This document shows positions 6,642 to 13,820 of a stretch of DNA of 19,035 nucleotides, in pieces. The notes beneath the pieces were generated by a model. The model did no database searches. It saw only the letters and a program-made list of their open reading frames with translations, and had not been told where the DNA came from. Positions within the stretch are counted from its first letter, which is position 1; every line of letters begins with the position of its first letter. A program made the position numbers and the translations under genes. The stretch covers positions 1 to 19,035 of the forward strand of contig JAGBYS010000288.1 in the NCBI GenBank assembly GCA_017628675.1, given 5' to 3'. The DNA is from Tidjanibacter sp. GTDB taxonomy: Bacteria > Bacteroidota > Bacteroidia > Bacteroidales > Rikenellaceae.

Positions 6642-9293
6642 CTACTCGAGCATTGCGCTACATCCAAGGATGTTCTGACTCTTGTCGTAGATGAGTATGT
6701 AGGCGCCCACGCTCCAGGCATAGCAGATGCCCGATGCGTCGAAGACGATGTTGGGGTTGTCGCTGATGTCCAGATAGTAGATGAGCGTCGAGATGCTGTC
6801 CTCGATGACGCGCAGGTCATTGGAGCCGAGGTAGAGACCCCTGAGGCCTCGGTGGTTGCCAATGCCTGTGGGCCACTCCTTCAGACACCTGTTGCCGTTA
6901 GCGTCCCTCTGGCTGCGCAGCGAAAATACCGTCAGGCCCGAGCTGTCGAGGGGCTCAAAGGGGAATTCGCTGAAGCGGTTGAACGACAGATCCACACCGT
7001 AGAGGTAGGGGAGTGAGCCTGCGTGCATATCGTGGGGCAGGTCGCTCAGACGGTTGTAGGACAAATCGAGCGAGGTCAGATTCACGATATTCTTGCCCGC
7101 AAACGAGCCCAGAGGAATCTCCTCAATCTCATTGGCCCTCAGGATGATGTAGGCAACAGTACTCTCAGTGTCGGCCAAGCATTTGGGATACTTGGTGAAC
7201 TTGTTTTGCGACAGAGTGAGGGTTTCGACATAGATACCCTTGTAGGTGCCATCCTCCTCGCCCTCGAAACCGTCAATCTGGTTGCCGGCAAAGCTTACGG
7301 AGGCCATACCGTAGATACTCTGTGCGTTGAAAATGTTGGGCACTTTTTTGAGTCGGTTGTAGTTCACCGAGAAGTTCTCCACATCGTCGTAGCCACAGAA
7401 GTAGCCCTCCGCATCGCGAGGCAGGCTCTCCAGGAGGTTGTTGTCGAGATAGAGCTGCACGGGTGCAACCTCTTTGCCCAGAGGGTGAATCTTGGAAATC
7501 TTATTGAAAGCCAGGTCCAGCAGACCAATCTTCTTCATATTGCGGAACGAGGCGGGAAGCTCCTCGAGGTTGCCCTGACGGCAGTAGAGAATCTGGAGTT
7601 TCTCACGGCTGGGACCATTGGCAATGGCGTCAAGACCTTTGTAAATCTCCTCGGCGCTCCACTGTGCGTTGTTGGCAATGTTGAGCGAAACGAGCTCGGG
7701 CATACGGGCCACAACCATAGGGAACTTGGTCATCTTGGAGCAGTTGTAGAGCTCGAAGTCGGTGAGCGAGGTGAGGTTCTCCAGCTCGTCGGGCAGGCTC
7801 TCAATCTCGCTATTGGCAATGTAGAGATACTCCAGCTTGGTGAGCTTGCCCATCTCCTTGGGAAGGCTCTTGAGGCCGTTGCAGAGGGTGCCGTGCGAGG
7901 AGTCCATAGGACGGATATGGCGCTGCAGACCGCTCTTGGGGTCGAAGATCTCATCCTCCGTCATACTCTCATAGAGGCGTGTGGCACCGATGGAGATGTT
8001 GTGCTCGGCAAGTGCTCGGGCACAAGGCTCCGACATCTGCTCGGGGGTGTGGAGCGTGCGCAGCCACTCGCCGTGCAGCGCCATACGATTGCGTGTGCGC
8101 TCCTCGAGGCTCTTGCTCCTGTCGAGGGTGGGGTCGTAGGCGTAGTTGTTGTCGTTGTGGGTGCCGAGGTAGATCTCCACCAGCTCCGAGAGCTGACCGA
8201 TAGCGGGGGAGAGGTGACCACGGAAACCGAAGTCGCTGATGTCGATGAAGGCCACACGGCCGTTGGCGTGGAGTTTCACACCGGGCTGGTTGCCCCACAG
8301 GTCCACATCGCAGTTGAAGTTCCAGTTGGTGCCATTGGCATACTCCTCGCCAACATAGTACCAATTTTCGCCATCGAGGCTCTCCCAGATGGCCTTCAGT
8401 GCGTAGTAGTCCTTGATGTACTCGTCGGCCTCATAGAGGGTCACGCCCACATTGGCCTTGGTTACTTTGTTGTCCTCCACCTTGAAGGGGCTCTTGGTGG
8501 GGTTGTTTTTGTTCTCGAGCAGAGTGCCATCCTCGGAGAATACCTCGTAGCCAACAACCTCATAGTCGCCTGCAGGAATCCACAGTAGGGTGTCGCAGAG
8601 GGTAGAGGAGGTCTTGTAGCCATCCTCAATGTCGTCCGAGGTGTCGAAGTGAAGGCTAAACTTGCAGGGAAGTTCAGTAAATTTCACCCTCTCGCCCGTG
8701 TATTTGTTCTCGACCGTAATGTTGGCCTCGCGAATCTCGTCGAAGGTATACTGGCGCTCCACGGCACGGGTGCCACTAAAGCCACTCATATCCTTGGTGA
8801 GGGTGAACTGCACCTTGCCTCGTGCCACAACATCCACCGTCACATCGTGCACCACGAGTCCGCCCTCGATGACCGAGAAGGTGCTTTCGCCCTCGGGAGT
8901 GCCGTTGTAGATGAGCTGGTCGTCTGCATCGTAGAGCGAGAAGGTAATCAGGCGGTAGTCGCCGGTGAGGAGCTTGAGTTTGCCGCTGCGAAGTCCCCAC
9001 TCGGCAGCGTCGCCCTCGCCACCCGTGAGGGTGAGGGTCTGGGCGATGGTCGTCTGGCCATACTCGAGTGTCACTTTCACCTTGTAGGCGTCCTGCAGCC
9101 ACTCCAGACGCTCCGTCAGAGCACGGCTCGAAGGAGCCTCTGGGGCAACATAGGAGGCCTTTTTGTAGAGTTTGAACTGCACATAGCCGTAGCCGTCTGC
9201 AAGGCCAAACTCATCCTCGGGGTTGGAGCAGCCCACAGCCATCAGTGTGGCCGAGAGCAGCATTACCCACATTAATATCTTTCTTAGTTTCAT
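6642..9293 (-). CDS. Large DUF4458-like leucine-rich-repeat surface lipoprotein
   Basis: This is an 883-residue lipoprotein (LMAVGC, Cys22, followed by SNPEDEF). Residues ~35-290 form two beta-rich units (VQFKLYKK..., then KVQFTLTKDMSGF...) as in the N-terminal region of Bacteroidales DUF4458 proteins. Residues 297-378 (YYALKAIWESLDGENWYY ... GRVAFIDISDFGFRGHLSPAIGQLSEL) match the capping segment and first repeats of plant-type LRR proteins. About a dozen repeats of the LxxLxLxxNxLxxLP type follow from ~470 to 850. The C-terminal cap is GAYILIYDKSQNILGC. There are no catalytic residues. It sits between the DUF5003-like and BACON-LRR genes. Its likely role is capture of a protein or glycoprotein at the cell surface, possibly as part of a SusCD-attached complex. 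The DUF assignment is from memory of the family pattern. Confidence 0.85.
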   Translation of the reverse strand: MKLRKILMWVMLLSATLMAVGCSNPEDEFGLADGYGYVQFKLYKKASYVAPEAPSSRALTERLEWLQDAYKVKVTLEYGQTTIAQTLTLTGGEGDAAEWGLRSGKLKLLTGDYRLITFSLYDADDQLIYNGTPEGESTFSVIEGGLVVHDVTVDVVARGKVQFTLTKDMSGFSGTRAVERQYTFDEIREANITVENKYTGERVKFTELPCKFSLHFDTSDDIEDGYKTSSTLCDTLLWIPAGDYEVVGYEVFSEDGTLLENKNNPTKSPFKVEDNKVTKANVGVTLYEADEYIKDYYALKAIWESLDGENWYYVGEEYANGTNWNFNCDVDLWGNQPGVKLHANGRVAFIDISDFGFRGHLSPAIGQLSELVEIYLGTHNDNNYAYDPTLDRSKSLEERTRNRMALHGEWLRTLHTPEQMSEPCARALAEHNISIGATRLYESMTEDEIFDPKSGLQRHIRPMDSSHGTLCNGLKSLPKEMGKLTKLEYLYIANSEIESLPDELENLTSLTDFELYNCSKMTKFPMVVARMPELVSLNIANNAQWSAEEIYKGLDAIANGPSREKLQILYCRQGNLEELPASFRNMKKIGLLDLAFNKISKIHPLGKEVAPVQLYLDNNLLESLPRDAEGYFCGYDDVENFSVNYNRLKKVPNIFNAQSIYGMASVSFAGNQIDGFEGEEDGTYKGIYVETLTLSQNKFTKYPKCLADTESTVAYIILRANEIEEIPLGSFAGKNIVNLTSLDLSYNRLSDLPHDMHAGSLPYLYGVDLSFNRFSEFPFEPLDSSGLTVFSLRSQRDANGNRCLKEWPTGIGNHRGLRGLYLGSNDLRVIEDSISTLIYYLDISDNPNIVFDASGICYAWSVGAYILIYDKSQNILGCSAMLE

Positions 9294-9316
9294 ACTCTTT
9301 TTCTCTGGTTCTTCGG

Positions 9317-11287
9317 TTAGTTTGCGTTGTAGACAACAATCAGCTGAAGAACAACATTGTAGTTGTTGGAGCCGTAGAAGGTGATGCGACCGGTAGCCGA
9401 AGAGGAGCTACTTGTGCTCACGATTGTTGCGCCATCCTTGATGCGAGTGGTAATCCAGCTCTGGTAGGGGTAGGCCATTGAGTACTCGGGCAGGGTAAGC
9501 GAGATGCTCTTGCACTTGGGATTGAGGGTGAGGCGGTACTGGAGAATGCCCATATAATCCTCCTCCTCGTTGTACTCGGCGTCGCCGAAGACGATCTTCT
9601 CGAGCTTGGCGCCCGTCTGAAGGGCCTCCTCAATGTTGGTGAACATCACATCGCCCTCCACCTCCTCGTAGGGAGTGAAGGTGGGGTCGAGAACGACATA
9701 GATGAGTGCATAGGCCTCGCCCTTGTCGTTGAAGAACACGAAGGTTGCCTCATTCTGACCCTGTGCACCCGCCATTGTGTTGGTGAACTCGCCCTCATTG
9801 GTGCCGAGTCGGCTGCGGATGATGTAGCCATTCTCGATTGCCTCCTCGGGGTCGCTTTCGCTGATGGTGAGCCAGCAGGTCGAAGGATCGTAGGTGGCGC
9901 CCATATAGCCGTCAATGCCGTAGATCTTGTAGCTGTCGAAGGGACGACGGAACACCAGATCGTCACCCGAGTAGTTGTTCCTCAGGGTGAGTTTATAGGC
10001 GTGGGGGATGCCCGACCAGTTGTTGATCCAGGGCCACGATCCCTTCTCCATCTTCTCGAAGCGTGCGCCAAAGCCCATCATCACAGCCTCGTCGAAGGCA
10101 TAGACGGGGTCGCTTGTGTCGATAATCTCAACGCCCTCCTGGAGGATGTCGCAAACGATGAAGTCGGCATAGGAGGTCGAGCCGGCCTGGGTGAGGGGAA
10201 TAGCCACAATGGCACCCTCGCGATCCTGCTCGCTGGTGGTTGCCTCCACCGAGAGGGTGATATTGCGGGTCCAGATGCCCTCTGCGCCTGCCTCCTCGGG
10301 GAAGTCGCCCACCGAGAGGAGTATCCACTCGGCACCCTCACGGGTATAGTCGCCACTTTCAGTCTTAGTTACAGCGAAGAGCTCCACGCCACGGGGCGAG
10401 TCGATGCGGCCATGGCACATCTCAACATAGGACTCGCTGCTGGCGGCATAGTAGAGTCCTTCGGCATTGAAGGTTGCCTGGGCGGCAAGCTCCACCTCGC
10501 ACACATCCTTGCATCCCTCCATTGAGGTTGCAAAGGTGGCCACAATCAGAATGTCGCTTGAGTCGATCACGCCATCGCCATTGCGGTCGCTAGTGTCGCA
10601 AATCTCAAGGGTGTAGTCGCCATCCTCCAGAGGGAGCAACTCGGGGTTGGTGCGCAGGAAGATTTCGGTGCGACCTGCGCTACCGGAGGTTGCACTTGCA
10701 TTGATCCACTCGGGGGTGTCCACGCCAAAGCTCCAGCGGAAGTTGGCATCCACAACGATGCGCTGCATCCACTGCTCGTTGCACCATACCCACTCGATTT
10801 TGTCTATGGCGGTGGTGGAGTAGCTGAAGTTGCCCTCCTCGTCGGCCACGAACATCTCCTCCTCGGTGTCGAACTCAGCAGCGTAAACCTTCACGGAGCG
10901 CTCCTTGGCACCGCGTGTGAGCTCCACAACGATCTGGCTCTCGCCACCCATAGTCATCTCCACTGCACAGGTGCGTGTGGTGTCGAACTCCTCATTGGGA
11001 GCCACAGCGATGGTGATGGTGTGTGTGCCCGCGTCGCCATTGAGAGTATAGCGCTCGCTCTCGCCAACGATAAATTTGAAATAGGTTGCCACCTCCGAGG
11101 GAATCTTGAGACTCCACTTCATAGTGGGCTCAATGGTGAAGTCGAAGGTGTCGCCCGCCATAACCGTAGCGGTGATCTTCTCGGGGAATTGGGGTTTGAG
11201 TTCCTCTTCGGGGCTCTCGCAGGCGCTCAGCGTCAGGGCCAATACGGCCACGAGCCCCCATACTCTACTCATTAAACTCTTTTTCAT
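9317..11287 (-). CDS. SusCD-associated lipoprotein, DUF5003-like, with an EF-hand-type loop
   Basis: This is a 656-residue lipoprotein (LTLSAC, Cys23, followed by acidic ESPEEEL). Residues ~33-126 form a BACON-like/Ig-like unit (MAGDTFDFTIEPTMKWSLKI ... IVVELTRG). Further beta-rich units with the pattern RWSFGVDTPEWINASATSGSAGRTEIFL occupy ~170-380. Inside them, residues 234-245 read DRNGDGVIDSSD, a perfect 12-position calcium-binding EF-hand/dockerin-type loop. The C-terminal ~270 residues are beta-rich and have the composition of the Bacteroidales DUF5003 family that travels with SusC/SusD. No enzyme motif is seen. It lies 38 nt downstream of the second accessory lipoprotein gene and upstream of the LRR gene. 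It is probably a ligand-binding or complex-stabilising component on the extracellular face. The DUF name is moderately sure. Confidence 0.8.
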   Translation of the reverse strand: MKKSLMSRVWGLVAVLALTLSACESPEEELKPQFPEKITATVMAGDTFDFTIEPTMKWSLKIPSEVATYFKFIVGESERYTLNGDAGTHTITIAVAPNEEFDTTRTCAVEMTMGGESQIVVELTRGAKERSVKVYAAEFDTEEEMFVADEEGNFSYSTTAIDKIEWVWCNEQWMQRIVVDANFRWSFGVDTPEWINASATSGSAGRTEIFLRTNPELLPLEDGDYTLEICDTSDRNGDGVIDSSDILIVATFATSMEGCKDVCEVELAAQATFNAEGLYYAASSESYVEMCHGRIDSPRGVELFAVTKTESGDYTREGAEWILLSVGDFPEEAGAEGIWTRNITLSVEATTSEQDREGAIVAIPLTQAGSTSYADFIVCDILQEGVEIIDTSDPVYAFDEAVMMGFGARFEKMEKGSWPWINNWSGIPHAYKLTLRNNYSGDDLVFRRPFDSYKIYGIDGYMGATYDPSTCWLTISESDPEEAIENGYIIRSRLGTNEGEFTNTMAGAQGQNEATFVFFNDKGEAYALIYVVLDPTFTPYEEVEGDVMFTNIEEALQTGAKLEKIVFGDAEYNEEEDYMGILQYRLTLNPKCKSISLTLPEYSMAYPYQSWITTRIKDGATIVSTSSSSSATGRITFYGSNNYNVVLQLIVVYNAN

Positions 11288-11325
11288 ATCGATAGTTATT
11301 TTTTTATTTCACAATTCTCAACTTT

Positions 11326-12249
11326 CTACATTCCGAGCTCTTTGCGAATCTCCTCGGCCTCCTCGTTGCTGAGCCACTCAATCACATTGTAGAAGTGACC
11401 CACCGTGCCAATCATTGTGCCCAGATCCTCGACATAGACCTCCATCCACAACACTGCAAAACGCTCACAAGCGTTGAAATAGGAGTCATAGTAGGGGCTT
11501 GTGCCACCCAAGATGTGGTTGTCGCCCAGAATCTGGCCGAACACGGAGGCCTCGTCACTGAGGACCTGACCACGCTCCATAGAGATAAGTGGCTTCTCGG
11601 GGTCATCGCCGTGGAACTTCAGGCGCACATCGTAGCCATCGTAGAGGCAGTTCCTGAGGATGATAGTGTTTGCCTCGGTGGGGTGAAGCTCCGAGCGCAC
11701 AACCCTCTGGTAGGATACATTCTCGCCGGGGTAGTTCTGGAGCATTATGGAGCTAACCAGACACCAGCCCGTGAAGTTGTTGATGTCGTAGGGACAGCTC
11801 TTGTACATAACCACCTTGGTCTGGGTGCCGTCTTTGTACAGATCGTCCCACACCATCTCCTCGGGTACAACAAGGCGCAGTACGAAACCGAGTGAGTCGG
11901 CCGCCTCGATGTTCTCATAGATACCCTTCACCCTTACCTCGCCGGCGAGTTTGCCCGCGGGAATGGTCACGGTGTTGGACAGTAGGCGGTAGTGGTGACC
12001 CTCGATGGCGTTGCTGCCCTGGTCGATAACCTCCACACCAAATGTGCGATCCTCTTTGGCGGCGGTGGTGGCAGCAATGTCAATCGAGAAGTAGTCCTGA
12101 TTCTCCTCTACAAGGAAATACTGCTCCTGCTCGGAGAACATCACATAGGCCTTGTCGTTGTAGGTGGTGTACTGCTCGTCGCAAGCTATGGCGCCGAGGG
12201 CGAGCACACCTATAAATATATATGTCGATAGTTTATTCATACTCTTCAT
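11326..12249 (-). CDS. SusCD-associated accessory lipoprotein, DUF4843/DUF4984-like
   Basis: The lipoprotein carries lipobox LGAIAC (Cys23 from the chosen start) followed by DEQYTTY. The N-terminal half (YVMFSEQEQYF ... TFGVEVIDQGSNAIEGHHYRLLSNTVTIPAGKLAGEVRVKGIYEN) has the Calx-beta-like pattern found in DUF4843-type proteins. The C-terminal half (INNFTGWCLVSSIMLQNY ... GTVGHFYNVIEWLSNEE) resembles what I recall as DUF4984. No catalytic residues are apparent. Three in-frame ATGs exist, at 12261, 12249 and 12240. The one at 12249 (MKSMNKLSTYIF) gives a normal charged signal-peptide start and a 14-nt gap to susD. The other two cannot be excluded. As the third gene after susC and susD it is likely a surface subunit that docks on the SusCD transporter. 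Confidence 0.78.
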   Translation of the reverse strand: MKSMNKLSTYIFIGVLALGAIACDEQYTTYNDKAYVMFSEQEQYFLVEENQDYFSIDIAATTAAKEDRTFGVEVIDQGSNAIEGHHYRLLSNTVTIPAGKLAGEVRVKGIYENIEAADSLGFVLRLVVPEEMVWDDLYKDGTQTKVVMYKSCPYDINNFTGWCLVSSIMLQNYPGENVSYQRVVRSELHPTEANTIILRNCLYDGYDVRLKFHGDDPEKPLISMERGQVLSDEASVFGQILGDNHILGGTSPYYDSYFNACERFAVLWMEVYVEDLGTMIGTVGHFYNVIEWLSNEEAEEIRKELGM

Positions 12250-12263
12250 AGTAGTCCTCATCG

Positions 12264-13805
12264 TTAGTTGTTGCTGTCGTTGGGCTCAATCTGCGAACCG
12301 GGAGCCTCGAGCTCGTGCTGAGGAATGGGCCATACGAAACGCACATCGTCGGCCTTGATGCTCAGCGAGCTGCCCTCGGTGAGGGTGTTGTTCTGGGGAG
12401 TGCGCGTGAAGCCCTGGCCGTTGCGGTAGAGCTTGCCCCATCGCTTGATGTCCTGCAGGCGGTGGCCCTCCATATAGAGCTCCCTTACCCTCTCGTTGGC
12501 AATCTGCTCAATGAAGTTGTCGGCAGTGAGCTGAATGGCACCTCCACCGGCGCTAAAGCGGCTCTCGCGCAGCGAGTTCATATCCTTGGAGGCCTTCGAG
12601 AAGTCGGGCGAAGCCTTGCGGCAGTAGGCCTCGGCACGAATCAGATACTGCTCGGCAAGGCGGAAGGGCTTGGGCATCGTGACGTGGTAGATGTAGTAGC
12701 CAATGAAGTTCTGGTTGCCGTAGTACTTTATGAGAAGTGGCCAGGTCAGGGCGTGGTCGTAACCCGTGGTGAGGGTTGCGAAGTAGGAGTTATACCTCAT
12801 ATCGCCCGAGGTGTAGAGGTCCAGCACCCACTGTGCGGGCACATAGTCGGGGTAGTAGTAGGTGAAGTCGTTGTTGAACGAGAGGAACACCTGACCGAGT
12901 GCGCCACCATAGGAGGTGGTTGTGAAGCCCAACTGCCAGATGGTTTCGGTGGCAAGGTCGTAGTTCCACATATAGTCGAAGAAGGTCATATTGTTGGTGT
13001 AGAGCTCGTTCGCCGACGAGAGCGAATAGACCCTGTTGGGGTGGTCAATCACCTTCGAGGAGTGCTCAATGGCCTGATCCCAATCCTGCATATAGAGAGC
13101 CACACGGGCGTGGAGTGCGTGGGCTACGGAGCGGGTCATATAGTAGCTGCTGTAGGTGTCATACTGCTCATCCAGCAGCTCCTCGGCCTTGATGAGGTCG
13201 GCAACAACAAACTCATAGGACTCCTTGAGTGAGGCCCTCACGCTGGGCTCCTGCTGGGAGTAGCCCTTACGCAGCACAACGCCCTTTTCGGTTTCGGCCG
13301 TAGCGGGGTCGTAGGCCTTGCAGTAGAGTTTCAGCAGTTCCGAGTAGCACAGAGCACGGATGGTGTAGACCTCGCCCGTGTACTGCTCCAGGATGGTGAT
13401 GTTCTCATCGTTGGTCTGCTTTGCCACTACGCCGTCAATCTTCTCCAGGAAGAAGTTGCAGTTGCTGATGATGCTGTAGAGCGAAGCGTAGACCGCCTCG
13501 ATCTCCGAGCCGGTGGAGCGCAGATCCCACAGCCAATGGTTGCCATAGGTATTGGAGTAGCCATCCACGGCATAGACAAGGTCGGCCTGGATGTCGGGAA
13601 GAAGGGTGAGGTGACCACTCCACAGAGCGCCACTCTTCATCATTGAGTAGATGCCCGTCACGGTCTGTGTGGCATCGTCGAAGCTCTGCATAGCCTCATC
13701 GGCGGGGATAGCCGCCTCGGGGAGTTTGTCAAGACACGAGGTTGTCGAAAGTGCCACGGCTACAATAGCCACGGCCATATATGCTATTTTCCTAATCGTC
13801 TTCAT
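12264..13805 (-). CDS. susD: SusD/RagB-family nutrient-binding outer-membrane lipoprotein
   Basis: This 513-residue lipoprotein (LSTTSC, Cys24, then LDKLPEAAIP) is the lipid-anchored lid that captures substrate over its partner SusC on the cell surface. The early segment DEAMQSFDDATQTVTGIYSMMKSG is the first TPR-like helix pair of the family. The middle carries QDWDQAIEHSSKVIDHP, a typical TPR helix. The C-terminal region has FRLAEQYLIRAEAYCRKASPDFSKASKDMNSLRESR and NERVRELYMEGHRLQDIKRWGK, and ends with VRFVWPIPQHELEAPGSQIEPN, all standard SusD features. It starts 15 nt after the susC stop. The ligand cannot be deduced from SusD sequence alone. The symbol is used in the generic family sense and does not mean the starch-specific SusD. 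Confidence 0.95.
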   Translation of the reverse strand: MKTIRKIAYMAVAIVAVALSTTSCLDKLPEAAIPADEAMQSFDDATQTVTGIYSMMKSGALWSGHLTLLPDIQADLVYAVDGYSNTYGNHWLWDLRSTGSEIEAVYASLYSIISNCNFFLEKIDGVVAKQTNDENITILEQYTGEVYTIRALCYSELLKLYCKAYDPATAETEKGVVLRKGYSQQEPSVRASLKESYEFVVADLIKAEELLDEQYDTYSSYYMTRSVAHALHARVALYMQDWDQAIEHSSKVIDHPNRVYSLSSANELYTNNMTFFDYMWNYDLATETIWQLGFTTTSYGGALGQVFLSFNNDFTYYYPDYVPAQWVLDLYTSGDMRYNSYFATLTTGYDHALTWPLLIKYYGNQNFIGYYIYHVTMPKPFRLAEQYLIRAEAYCRKASPDFSKASKDMNSLRESRFSAGGGAIQLTADNFIEQIANERVRELYMEGHRLQDIKRWGKLYRNGQGFTRTPQNNTLTEGSSLSIKADDVRFVWPIPQHELEAPGSQIEPNDSNN

Positions 13806-13820
13806 AGTGTCGTTCGTGGT

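Noticed and set aside
7023..8588. 521-codon antisense frame across the DUF4458-like LRR gene
   Set aside because: Shadow of the real gene on the other strand; composition only, no motif.
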